This document shows positions 16,437-24,138 of a DNA stretch of 33,275 bases, piece by piece. Numbering within the stretch: position 1 is the first letter of the stretch; every line of letters begins with the position of its first letter. The DNA is from JAHFUI01 sp041485905. Lineage in GTDB: Bacteria > Acidobacteriota > Vicinamibacteria > Vicinamibacterales > CAVVIG01. Both the position numbers and the translations under genes were made by a program. The notes beneath the pieces were generated by a model that worked only from the letters and a program-made list of their open reading frames with translations, was not told the origin of the DNA and ran no database searches. The stretch is from NCBI GenBank assembly GCA_041485905.1, contig JBGPKK010000037.1:1-33275 (forward strand). The letters run 5' to 3'.

Positions 16437-17012
16437 TTATCTTGCCTGTGCAGCTGCCGGTTTGGCCCGGCCGCCGGTTTGCGGCCGGCGGGTCAGGATC
16501 GTATGCATCTGGTTGCCTTCCATCCGCGGCATCGTTTCCGCGATGGCGACCTCGGCCAGTTCATCGACGAGCCGTTCGAGAATGCGGCGCCCGATCTCGG
16601 GATGCGCCATCTCGCGGCCGCGGAAGAAGATGGTCGCCTTGACCTTGTCGCCTTCCTCGAGGAAGCGCTCGATGTGCTTCTTCTTGAACTGATAGTCGTG
16701 CTCGTCAACCTTCGGCCGGAACTTGATTTCCTTGACCTCGATCACCTTCTGGTGCCGCCGGGCCTCCCGCGCCCGCTTCTGTTCCTGGTATTGGTACTTG
16801 CCGAAATCCATGATGCGGCAGACCGGCGGGACTGCGGTCGGCGAGATTTCGACGAGGTCGAGTCCTTTCTGCTTCGCGATGGCCAGCGCCTGCGGCGGCG
16901 GCATAATCCCGAGCTGTTCGCCACTGTCGTCGATCACGCGGATTTCCCGGACGCGGATGCGTTCGTTGACCCGGGTCCGGTCGTCACGGCGGGGACTTCT
17001 ATCGAAAGCGAT
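16437..17012 (-). CDS. infC: Translation initiation factor IF-3, ATC start
   Basis: Binds the 30S subunit, checks the start codon and prevents premature 50S joining. The N-terminal domain shows RVNERIRVREIRV, IDDSGEQLG and LDLVEISPTAVPPVCRIMDF; the C-terminal domain shows IKFRPKVDEHDYQFKKKHIE and FFRGREMAHPE. No ATG, GTG or TTG lies far enough upstream to include RVNERIR. The in-frame codon ATC at 17010-17012 is preceded by GAGGAGGT and a four-base spacer, a near-perfect ribosome-binding site, so translation most likely starts there, giving 191 residues. Non-AUG starts (AUU in E. coli) are typical of infC and mediate its self-repression. The gene lies 23 bases after thrS. Confidence 0.93.
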   Translation of the reverse strand: MAFDRSPRRDDRTRVNERIRVREIRVIDDSGEQLGIMPPPQALAIAKQKGLDLVEISPTAVPPVCRIMDFGKYQYQEQKRAREARRHQKVIEVKEIKFRPKVDEHDYQFKKKHIERFLEEGDKVKATIFFRGREMAHPEIGRRILERLVDELAEVAIAETMPRMEGNQMHTILTRRPQTGGRAKPAAAQAR

Positions 17013-17016
17013 AAAT

Positions 17017-17024
17017 ACCTCCTC
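17017..17024 (-). promoter_or_regulatory. Ribosome-binding site of infC
   Basis: GAGGAGGT followed by ATTT and the ATC codon. Its strength and spacing decide the unusual start of infC. Confidence 0.8.
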
Positions 17025-17035
17025 GAAAGCGCCGG

Positions 17036-18979
17036 TTACGCGGCGACGTCAGCTGCTCGGCCCTTGCGGGCGATCTCGTCGTGGGCGGCCCCCACGAAGG
17101 CCGGGATCGTGCTGGCGCCCTGATCGCCGCCGGCCCGCGTGCGCACCGACACCGTTCCGTCGGCCGCTTCCCGATCGCCCACTACCAACATATACGGGAT
17201 CTTCTGCAGTTGGGCTTCCCGGATCTTATATCCAATTTTTTCCTGCCGCTCGTCCAGGACCGCGCGCAGCCCGGCCGCGCTCAACTGGTTGCGCACCGAT
17301 GTGGCGTAGGTCAGGTGCCGGTCGGAGATGGGCAGCACGATGGTCTGCACCGGGGCGAGCCAGAGCGGAAACGCACCGGCGTAGTGCTCGATCAGGATCC
17401 CGATGAACCGCTCGAAGCTGCCGAAGATCGCCCGGTGGATGACGACCACGCGATGCTCGGCGTTGTCGGCGCCCACGTACTTCAGATCGAAGCGCTCCGG
17501 CATCATGTAATCGAGCTGAAGCGTGGCACACTGCCATTTGCGCCCGATCGCGTCGGTCACGTAAATGTCGATCTTCGGGCCATAGAACGCGCCGTCGCCA
17601 TCGTTTAACTCGTAGCCGACGCCAGCCCGGTCGAGCGCCCCTTTGAGCTGGGCCTCAGCCTGATTCCATGTCTCGATCTCGCCGAGAAATTCCCTCGGCC
17701 GTGTACCGAGCTTCGCCTCGAATGGCAGACCAAAATCGTCGTATGTGCGGCGCACGAGCGTGAGCAGCCGCTCGACTTCCTCGCCGATTTGCTCCGGCAT
17801 CACGAAGCAGTGCGCGTCATCCTGCGAGAACTGCCGAACGCGAGTCAGTCCCGACAGCACGCCAGACGCCTCGTTGCGGTGCAGCGGCGTCTGCTCGTGA
17901 AAACGGATCGGAAGGTCCCGATAGCTCCGGACCTCGCTCGCGAACACGAGGAAGTGTCCAGGGCAGTTCATCGCCTTCACGGCCATCGGCTCTTCGTCCG
18001 AGGCGATGAGGAACATGTGCTGCCGGAAATGCGACCAATGCCCTGACGTTTCCCAGAGCGCCTTGTTGTAAATGATCGGCGTCTTCACCTCGACGTACCC
18101 GGCGGGGAACAGCATCTGGCGCATGTAGTTCGCGAGCGTGTGGTACAGCGTCGTCCCTTTGTCGAGCCAGAACGGTGCGCCGGGCGCCCATGGATGGAAC
18201 ATGAAGAGTCCCAAATCCCGGCCAAGCTTGCGGTGATCGCGCTTCTTCGCTTCCTCGATCTGCGTGAGGTACGCCTTCAGATCCTTGTCGGAGCAGAAGG
18301 CGGTGCCGTACACGCGCTGCATCGGCTGATTGCGCGCGTCGCCCTTCCAGTACGCGTTCGAAGTTGACAGCAGCTTGAACGCCTTCAGCTTGCCCGTGGT
18401 CGGCACGTGCGGGCCGACGCAGAAATCGATGAACGTCTCCTTGTCTTTGATCGTGTAGCAGGAGACGTCCTTCTGGCCTTCCGTCTTCTCGTCGATCAAC
18501 TGGACCTTGAGCGGCTCGCCCCGCTGCTCGAAGAACGCCTTGGCCTCGTCGCGCGGCCATATCTGCCGCTGGTAGACGAGATCCTGCGAGGCGAGCTCCT
18601 TCATCTTCTTTTCGATCGCGTCGAGATCCTCTGGCACGAACGGACGCGGGACCACGAAGTCGTAGAAGAAGCCTTCGTCAGTCGCCGGGCCGATGCCGCA
18701 CTGCACGCCGGGAAACAGGTTCGTGACCGCGGCGGCGAGCAGATGGGCCGCGCTGTGACGGTAGAGATGCAGCGCCTCGGGACTCTTGTCCGTCACGATG
18801 CGGACCGACGCGTCGTGGTCGAGGGGGAACGACAGGTCCACGAGCGTTCCGTCGACGACGCCAGCGAGCGCCGCCTGGGCAAGGCGCGGAGAGATCCCTT
18901 CCGCCACGTCGCGGACGGCCGTACCGGCTGGCATACTGCGACTCGACCCATCCGGAAGCGTGACAGTGATCTGACTCAT
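17036..18979 (-). CDS. thrS: Threonyl-tRNA synthetase
   Basis: Charges tRNA-Thr; 647 residues, normal length. Domains in order: N-terminal TGS-like domain (ITVTLPDGSSRSMPAGTAVR), second N-terminal editing domain with the HSAAHLLAAAV motif (editing HxxxH-type histidines, about residue 75), class II catalytic core (RFHEQTPLHRNEASGVLSGL, motif 2; then the QCATLQLDYMMPERF and HRAIFGSFERFIGILIEHY motif 3 region), and the anticodon-binding domain (APVQTIVLPISDRHLTYA ... ALDERQEK-like VLDERQEKIGYKIREAQ). The ATG at 18979 lies only 19 bases after the 3' end of tRNA-Val and lacks a visible ribosome-binding site. It heads the long translation operon. Confidence 0.97.
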   Translation of the reverse strand: MSQITVTLPDGSSRSMPAGTAVRDVAEGISPRLAQAALAGVVDGTLVDLSFPLDHDASVRIVTDKSPEALHLYRHSAAHLLAAAVTNLFPGVQCGIGPATDEGFFYDFVVPRPFVPEDLDAIEKKMKELASQDLVYQRQIWPRDEAKAFFEQRGEPLKVQLIDEKTEGQKDVSCYTIKDKETFIDFCVGPHVPTTGKLKAFKLLSTSNAYWKGDARNQPMQRVYGTAFCSDKDLKAYLTQIEEAKKRDHRKLGRDLGLFMFHPWAPGAPFWLDKGTTLYHTLANYMRQMLFPAGYVEVKTPIIYNKALWETSGHWSHFRQHMFLIASDEEPMAVKAMNCPGHFLVFASEVRSYRDLPIRFHEQTPLHRNEASGVLSGLTRVRQFSQDDAHCFVMPEQIGEEVERLLTLVRRTYDDFGLPFEAKLGTRPREFLGEIETWNQAEAQLKGALDRAGVGYELNDGDGAFYGPKIDIYVTDAIGRKWQCATLQLDYMMPERFDLKYVGADNAEHRVVVIHRAIFGSFERFIGILIEHYAGAFPLWLAPVQTIVLPISDRHLTYATSVRNQLSAAGLRAVLDERQEKIGYKIREAQLQKIPYMLVVGDREAADGTVSVRTRAGGDQGASTIPAFVGAAHDEIARKGRAADVAA

Positions 18980-18998
18980 GCGGGGGTGGCGAAGAGCG

Positions 18999-19075
18999 TG
19001 GTAGGCACGGGTGGACTCGAACCACCGACCTCCTGCGTGTCAAGCAGGCGCTCTAACCTCTGAGCTACGCGCCTA
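18999..19075 (-). tRNA. tRNA-Val (anticodon GAC)
   Basis: A complete cloverleaf of 77 bases with CCA encoded. The acceptor arm TAGGCGC pairs with GTGCCTA (one G-U), the D arm is GCTC...GAGC, the anticodon arm is CCTGC-TTGACAC-GCAGG with GAC at positions 34-36, and the T arm is GGTGG-TTCGAGT-CCACC. It reads GTC (and possibly GTT) valine codons. It lies directly upstream of thrS on the same strand. The U1-A72 end pair is unusual for a bacterial valine tRNA. Confidence 0.93.
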
Positions 19076-19123
19076 CATCTTGAAAATACAGGCGTGAGAC
19101 GAACGATCAGTATACAACGGCGG

Positions 19124-19160
19124 CGGGTAGGGCAGGTAGGGCCCGACCTGCTGACCAACG
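19124..19160. repeat. Hairpin repeat, family E (GGTAGGGCAGGT)
   Basis: GGGTAGGGCAGGTAGGG faces CCCGACCTGCTGACC, forming an imperfect stem between the HU stop and the tRNA-Val gene. Confidence 0.7.
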
Positions 19161-19184
19161 TGGCCACATTGATTCAGGGGAATG

Positions 19185-19457
19185 CTATCGGACCGCCTGC
19201 TTGAGGGCCTTGCCGGCGGTGAACCGAGGCACGCGGCGCTTCGGAATCTTGATGGCGGCGCCGGTCTGCGGATTGCGCGCGGTCCGCGCCTTGCGGTTGG
19301 AAATCTTGAAGGTGCCGAAACCCACGAAGGATACCGAGTCGCCTTTCTTCAGCGACCGGGTGATGCCGTCGATGAGCGACTCGAGCGCCACCGATGCGGC
19401 CGTTTTCGTGATCCCGGTGTCCTTGGCGATCTTGGCCACGACATCCTGTTTGTTCAT
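19185..19457 (-). CDS. hup: DNA-binding protein HU family
   Basis: A 90-residue nucleoid protein that bends and compacts DNA as a dimer. It shows MNKQDVVAKIAKDTGITKTA, the conserved GFGTFKISNRKARTARNPQT beta-arm segment (about residues 46-66) and the terminal VPRFTAGKALKQAV. Length is exactly that of HU. AGGAGG stands four bases before the ATG at 19457. An inverted-repeat element (family G) lies in its upstream region. Confidence 0.96.
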   Translation of the reverse strand: MNKQDVVAKIAKDTGITKTAASVALESLIDGITRSLKKGDSVSFVGFGTFKISNRKARTARNPQTGAAIKIPKRRVPRFTAGKALKQAVR

Positions 19458-19469
19458 GAACCCTCCTGA

Positions 19470-19510
19470 TCCTCGACGAGCTCAGGATCACCCTGAGCCT
19501 TGTCGACCGG
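19470..19510. repeat. Hairpin repeat, family G (GAGCTCAGGATCACCCTGAG)
   Basis: GACGAGCTCAGG and CCTGAGCCTTGTC flank a short ATCAC loop, forming a stem in the 151-base gap upstream of HU. It has the look of a dispersed REP-like element; only one clear copy is in this window. Confidence 0.65.
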
Positions 19511-19608
19511 GTGAAGAAAACCGCCGGACACGTTGTGTGTATTGGGGAGAGACCGGCGCGCGCGTCGCGTGAACGTCGTTATACGCGACGGTGCGCAGAA
19601 GTGTCAAC

Positions 19609-20775
19609 TCATGCGGCGACTTTTTGTGTGAGACGCTCGAGCGCCTTCTCCAGTGCTGGGTCCGTACTCGGCGCCGGCTGTCCGAATTCCACATCCGGTT
19701 CCTCGACGGCGACCGAGGGCTCCAGACCTTTCCCGTGGAGCGGCGTTCCCGCGGGCGTGAGATAGCGCGCCGTGGAGAGCCAGAGCCCGCTGCCGTCGGG
19801 AAGCTTGATCAGTACCTGCACGGCGGCCCGGCCGATCGTGCGCTCGCCGATCAGGTCTGCGCGTTTGTTGCCTGAGAGCGCGGCGGCGAAGAGCTCCGCG
19901 GCGCCGGACGTGCCGGTGTCGATGAGCACGACGGTCGGCAGCGTAAGGCTGCCGTCGCCCGCGCCGGCGCTGATCGTCTGTTTCTCGACTCCCTTCGCTT
20001 CACGCATCGCGAGGACGCCCGTGCCGACGAAGAGCCGCGCGAGGGCCAGCCCGTCGTCGGGCGCGCCGCCTGAGGTGCGGCGGACGTCGACGATGACTTT
20101 CGTCGCACCGGTTTTCGCGAGATCGCTCACTTCTTTCTTCACCTGGTCCGCGGTTTTCGGTCCGATGGCGGCGACGCGCACGTACCCGACGCCCGAGCCC
20201 GCCATTCGACCGGTCACGTCCGACGGGTTGAACGAAGCGCGCGTCAGCTCGACGACATGCGGATCGGCGGCGTTGCCGCGGATGATCGTGAGGCTCACCT
20301 TCGTTCCGGGAGCGCCGCGCAGCGCCCGCGCCCCCTCCCACACGGACATCTCGCGTGTGGGCGCGCTGTCGATCGCGCGAACGTAGTCGCCGGTCCGCAA
20401 CCCGGCTTTGGCGGCCGGCGATCCGTCACGCGCGGCGATCACGCGGAGATAGTACTGCCGTGTGAGATCGATACCGACGTCACCGGCCGGCAGCGAGGAT
20501 CCGCTTTCGGCCTGCTTGACTTCCTGGGGCGTCAGATACGCGCTGTCCGGATCGAGGCCGTCGGCCAATCCGCGCATACTGCCGCGCATCACCTTGTCGA
20601 CGTTGGCCTGTTCGACGTACTTGTCCATGATCAGGCCCACCACATCGTCGAAGATGCGGAGATGTTGATAGGTGTCCTCGCGCGCCATCACGTTGCCGAG
20701 GACACCACCGATGAGGGCGAATGCAATGATGGGCGCGGAAATGGACAGGACAATCAGGCGGGTTCTTGAGCTCAT
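19609..20775 (-). CDS. S41 (C-terminal processing) peptidase-like protein, predicted inactive
   Basis: A 388-residue protein with an N-terminal membrane anchor or uncleaved signal (LIVLSISAPIIAFALIGGVL), a helical S41 N-domain (FDDVVGLIMDKYVEQANVDK), a PDZ domain (about residues 90-165) and the S41 core (VIVDVRRTSGGAPDDGLALA, then LIDTGTSGAAELFAAALSGN). Aligned without gaps to E. coli Prc, the catalytic serine position (SASASE) holds Gly291 and the catalytic lysine position (GKG) holds Arg316, so it should not cleave peptides. It follows the EnvC-like gene, an arrangement common for active CtpA proteins. The start is ATG 20775 with AGG upstream; a GTG at 20799 is possible. The C-terminal tail is charged. 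Confidence 0.88.
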   Translation of the reverse strand: MSSRTRLIVLSISAPIIAFALIGGVLGNVMAREDTYQHLRIFDDVVGLIMDKYVEQANVDKVMRGSMRGLADGLDPDSAYLTPQEVKQAESGSSLPAGDVGIDLTRQYYLRVIAARDGSPAAKAGLRTGDYVRAIDSAPTREMSVWEGARALRGAPGTKVSLTIIRGNAADPHVVELTRASFNPSDVTGRMAGSGVGYVRVAAIGPKTADQVKKEVSDLAKTGATKVIVDVRRTSGGAPDDGLALARLFVGTGVLAMREAKGVEKQTISAGAGDGSLTLPTVVLIDTGTSGAAELFAAALSGNKRADLIGERTIGRAAVQVLIKLPDGSGLWLSTARYLTPAGTPLHGKGLEPSVAVEEPDVEFGQPAPSTDPALEKALERLTQKVAA

Positions 20776-20803
20776 AAGACCTATCAGTGCCCGGTGCACC
20801 GTT

Positions 20804-21946
20804 TCATCGTTTCTTCAACCATTGTAACGGGTCTACGGCCCGACCGTCGACGCGAAGCTCGAAATACAAGCCCGGCGGGCCGGTGGGCGCGGCGCCGACC
20901 GTGCCCACCGGCTGACCGCGCTCGATTCGCCCGCCACGCTTGGCCGCAATCTCGAGCAGATCGCCATAGAGACTGAACGTCTGCGCGCCATGATCGAGGA
21001 TGACCAGGTTGCCGAATCCCGCAAAGGCGTCGGCATAGGCGACCACACCCTCGTGAATCGCCTGCACGGAGGTGCCCTCGCCGGCCGTAATCTCGATGCC
21101 CTTCGATTCGACCGCGCCTGGCCCGGAGCCCCGCCCGAAATGGCGACGGACGGTCCCGGCCACCGGCCATTCCAGCGCGCCGCGGAACGGCCGCACCGGA
21201 AGCGTCACAGGCTCAGCCGCCGGCACGCCGTTCGAGAGGTCGCGCAGGGTTACCTGGAGTTTCTGCTGGGCGCCCTGCAGCTCGCCGGCCAGCTGCGCGT
21301 TCAAATCGCGGCGCTGATCGATGTCGTGAATCAGGTCGCCTCGTGCGCGGGCCGCGACGGCGGTCGCCAGTTCGGCACGCTGCGCGTCGACGCGAAGGGC
21401 CTGCAGCCGCTGGCCGCGGGCCTCTAAGTCTGCGCGCGTCGTTTTCAGCGACGCCGCGGTCCGTTGATGCGCCGCGACGCGGTCCCGATCGAGTTGCGCC
21501 AGGGCGGCCACCATGCGCGTGGCGCGACCCAGCTGGCGCACGTCCGAGGTCGACAGCAGCAGGCGCAGATAGCGCGCCCGGCCGCGCTTGTAGATGTCGA
21601 CGAGCCGCGCGGCGAGATCGGGACGTTCGGCCTGCTCCTGCTGTTCGAGCTCCTCGATGCGGATGGTCGTCGCCACAAGATCGCCGGCCACCCCGTTGGC
21701 CTCTGTCGTGATGCTCCGCAGTTCTTCCGCTTTGATCTGCCGATCGACCTCGAGCTTGCGGAGGTCGTTCAAGATCGTCCGTTCCTCCAACGCGAGCTGG
21801 TCGGCTTCGCGCTGCAGCGCCTGCAGCCGATCGCTGGCCCGCCGCGCGAGCGCCTCGGTCTTCGAGCGGTCTGCTTGCTGCGCGAGCAGCGGGATCGTGA
21901 CCAGCAAGATGGCAGCGGCCGTCACGGTCCGCCTACAGGCGGACAC
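20804..21946 (-). CDS. EnvC-like murein hydrolase activator
   Basis: A periplasmic coiled-coil plus LytM-like protein that in known members activates cell-wall amidases at division. After a signal peptide (TVTAAAILLVTIPLLAQQ) comes a long coiled coil (about 25-240) and a C-terminal LytM domain (GIEITAGEGTSVQAIHEGVV to the end). The zinc ligands of active LytM enzymes are missing: the first H/D pair is replaced (SKGIEI) and the HLHFE motif reads GLYFEL, as in EnvC-type activators. The start is uncertain: GTG 21946 is chosen because it gives a basic n-region (SACRR) before the hydrophobic core, but GTG 21925 and ATG 22039 are in frame. All lie in or beside the large inverted repeat. It is 28 bases upstream of the S41-like gene. 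Confidence 0.87.
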   Translation of the reverse strand: MSACRRTVTAAAILLVTIPLLAQQADRSKTEALARRASDRLQALQREADQLALEERTILNDLRKLEVDRQIKAEELRSITTEANGVAGDLVATTIRIEELEQQEQAERPDLAARLVDIYKRGRARYLRLLLSTSDVRQLGRATRMVAALAQLDRDRVAAHQRTAASLKTTRADLEARGQRLQALRVDAQRAELATAVAARARGDLIHDIDQRRDLNAQLAGELQGAQQKLQVTLRDLSNGVPAAEPVTLPVRPFRGALEWPVAGTVRRHFGRGSGPGAVESKGIEITAGEGTSVQAIHEGVVAYADAFAGFGNLVILDHGAQTFSLYGDLLEIAAKRGGRIERGQPVGTVGAAPTGPPGLYFELRVDGRAVDPLQWLKKR

Positions 21947-22013
21947 TACGTACGAGCGGAGACGTCGCGCGCGCACGCGTTCGTACGTAGTGTCCGGCTC
22001 CAGCCGGACCGTG
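21923..22013. repeat. Large inverted repeat, family F, with nested hairpins
   Basis: Arms of 33 bases (21923-21955 and 21981-22013) match at 29 of 33 positions around a 25-base loop. Each arm contains its own 8-bp hairpin: GTCCGCCTACAGGCGGAC on the left and GTCCGGCTCCAGCCGGAC on the right, followed or preceded by ACTACGTACGA or its complement. The right arm begins directly beside the stop codon of the phosphodiesterase gene, and the left arm reaches the likely EnvC start. Confidence 0.9.
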
Positions 22014-24065
22014 TCAGAACAGTGGTTTGCCATCCACATCGCTCGGAATCGGAAGACCGAAATATTTCAGCACAGTCGGCGAGATGTCGATGATACGTGC
22101 GTTGCCCGCCGACAACGGCCGGCTCGAGATGAGGGTACCAGAAGTGGACTTGTAGTCGTACGCACCATGGTCGCCCGACCATTTTTTCATGTTCGGGTAG
22201 ACGATTCCCGGCGGGGAGCCACCCAGGGTGGTCTGCCACGACACGCGGTAGCCGTCGGCGAGCCCCACCTGGAGCTCCGCTGCGTTCCCGAAAAACGGAC
22301 CGGAATAGATGTCCTCGCGCTTGTAGACCGCGTCGACGATCCGCTGTCCGGTCTGCGGATCGGTCAGCGTCAGCAGCGTGGCCACGATGTCGTCCTGGAG
22401 CGCTTTGGATTCGGAACCCGGCGCGACGATGCCCTGGCCTTCGCGCCCCTTGAGATTCACGTAGATCTGTCCCAGCCCCATCGCGTACGCCCGTGTGCGC
22501 GACCAGTCGACGTTCTCCCAGAAGGTCCCACCGCCGAAGAGATCTTCAAGCTTCTTCTCGCCTGGCGCCTGTCCCTGCAGCGTCATGTAGCCGTGTTGAA
22601 CGAGCCACGTGTTCAGGTTGACCGACTGGCGGAACGAGTGGAAACCGTGATCGGACACGATCAGCACCGGCGTCGAGGCGTCGAGGCGGGACAGGACCTC
22701 GCCGACAAACTCATCGCACTTGATGTACACGCGCTCGATGGAATCGCCGAACCGGGCCGCCAGCGCCTTGTCGTACATCGGATGCAGCGGATCGATGAGC
22801 CGCCACATCATGTGCTGGACGCGATCGGTCGACTCGATGACACCGACGAGAAGATCCCACTGCTTCGTATCCACACGCTGAAGGATGACCTGCGCGCGAT
22901 CGTCGAACGCGCGGTACAGGTCGTCCATGAACGTCTTTTCGTCGATGCGGTCTTCGTTGAGCGGCCACGTGGCTTCCGCCCATCCGAGCGTGCGGTACGC
23001 ACCGAGGCGTTCGAACAGATCGGCCGACAGCGACGCCGGCGCGGACATGGCGGCCGGCGGCCTGTCCGGCTTCCAGTTCACCGGCGAGGCGTAGAGCTGC
23101 AGCTCCCGACCGGCGCCGATCAGATAGAGCTGGGCCATCCCGTGAATCCGCACGAGCAGGTTCGCGTTGAAATCGAGGTCGATCCATTTGCTCCATTCAC
23201 CTTCCTGGAGGTGAACGGAGCGATCGCCAATCTCGATCGTCGCGCTCCTGCCGGTCTTGTTCCAATGTACGGTGATCGGCAGGCGGATATCCTGCCGCGC
23301 CTCGAGCGCAGTAATCTGGACTCGATCGGCGTTGGTCAGGGGCGTTTTGGCGCGCGCCTGACGAAGTTGTTGGCGGACGATCGGGTTTGGCGGACCCACG
23401 AGCTCGGTCTGCGCCGTCTCCCCGGTGAAGGCGAGGCGCTTGAGGATGCCGCCGAACTCGGTGTTGCCTTCCTCGTAGCGGCTCAAATCGGTGCCGAAGT
23501 AATAAAACGTCCCCATCGTGCCGCGAATGTCCGGCAGCGGTAGCCCGGAAAGCAACTCGCCGTTGGGCACTTCCTCGGGCGGAAAGGTGACCGGAACGGT
23601 GAGCATGCTCGCGCGAACGCCCGCGCGTCCGGCATGCACCCAGAACGACGTCCCGCCGCGGGTCGAGCTGAGCTTGGGCGCGGCGATGGGCAGGTAGTTG
23701 AGGAAGAATCGAGGCGGCTCCCGCTGCACCATGCCGAGATCGGGCAGGTACGTGCTGGTGTCGCGGACGAGGAAATCGTAGATGTTGTGCTTGCCGGCGT
23801 TGACGCCCGTCGCAAATGACGCCCACGCCGTCGGCGACTCGGGCGAGTGCGTCGTCTCGAGACGATGGAGACCGCCTTGCTTCACCAGCTTCTGCATGTT
23901 CGGCAGCTTGCCTTCGTCCATCCATTTCTCGACGAGGGCGGGATCCATGCCGTCGAATCCGAGAATGACGAGCTTCTGGTGGAATTTCTCCGGCGGGCGT
24001 GTTCTCCCACAGGCAATCGCCAGCCCGAGGTAGACGGAGAACAGCACAAGAACGGTTCGTTTCAC
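22014..24065 (-). CDS. Type I phosphodiesterase / alkaline-phosphatase-superfamily lipoprotein
   Basis: A 683-residue secreted protein. The N-terminus has a signal peptide and a plausible lipobox ending at Cys19 (GLAIAC). Metal-site motifs of the superfamily are visible: LVILGFDGMDPALVEKWMDE at about 32-50, the nucleophile region SPESPTAWASFATGVNAGKH, ESTDRVQHMMWRLIDP, and VLIVSDHGFHSF. The middle part (about 200-340) is a beta-rich insert. The superfamily hydrolyses phosphate or sulfate esters; related acidobacterial-type proteins are annotated only as nucleotide pyrophosphatase/phosphodiesterase, and the substrate here is unknown. It ends next to the family F inverted repeat, and its promoter region shows a TATAAT. 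Confidence 0.87.
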   Translation of the reverse strand: MKRTVLVLFSVYLGLAIACGRTRPPEKFHQKLVILGFDGMDPALVEKWMDEGKLPNMQKLVKQGGLHRLETTHSPESPTAWASFATGVNAGKHNIYDFLVRDTSTYLPDLGMVQREPPRFFLNYLPIAAPKLSSTRGGTSFWVHAGRAGVRASMLTVPVTFPPEEVPNGELLSGLPLPDIRGTMGTFYYFGTDLSRYEEGNTEFGGILKRLAFTGETAQTELVGPPNPIVRQQLRQARAKTPLTNADRVQITALEARQDIRLPITVHWNKTGRSATIEIGDRSVHLQEGEWSKWIDLDFNANLLVRIHGMAQLYLIGAGRELQLYASPVNWKPDRPPAAMSAPASLSADLFERLGAYRTLGWAEATWPLNEDRIDEKTFMDDLYRAFDDRAQVILQRVDTKQWDLLVGVIESTDRVQHMMWRLIDPLHPMYDKALAARFGDSIERVYIKCDEFVGEVLSRLDASTPVLIVSDHGFHSFRQSVNLNTWLVQHGYMTLQGQAPGEKKLEDLFGGGTFWENVDWSRTRAYAMGLGQIYVNLKGREGQGIVAPGSESKALQDDIVATLLTLTDPQTGQRIVDAVYKREDIYSGPFFGNAAELQVGLADGYRVSWQTTLGGSPPGIVYPNMKKWSGDHGAYDYKSTSGTLISSRPLSAGNARIIDISPTVLKYFGLPIPSDVDGKPLF

Positions 24066-24086
24066 TGTCGTGTTCGGGGGTCTCGC

Positions 24087-24092
24087 ATTATA
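24087..24092 (-). promoter_or_regulatory. -10 element of the phosphodiesterase lipoprotein gene
   Basis: Reads TATAAT on the minus strand, 21 bases before the ATG at 24065. No good -35 hexamer is visible; the upstream region is the family L repeat. Confidence 0.55.
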
Positions 24093-24095
24093 GCA

Positions 24096-24124
24096 TCTGG
24101 TAATCTGGTCATCGGGTCATTGGC
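24096..24124 (+). repeat. Word repeat, family L (CTGGTAATCTGGTCATCGGG)
   Basis: CTGGTAATCTGGTCATCGGG then TCATTGGC, an imperfect tandem of TGGTAAT/TGGTCAT words in the divergent gap upstream of ruvX. Confidence 0.5.
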
Positions 24125-24138
24125 TTGCGACATTGAAG

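Noticed and set aside
21594..23543. Plus-strand open frame of 649 codons opposite the EnvC-like and phosphodiesterase genes
   Set aside because: Antisense shadow without recognisable domains; both minus-strand genes have clear motifs.
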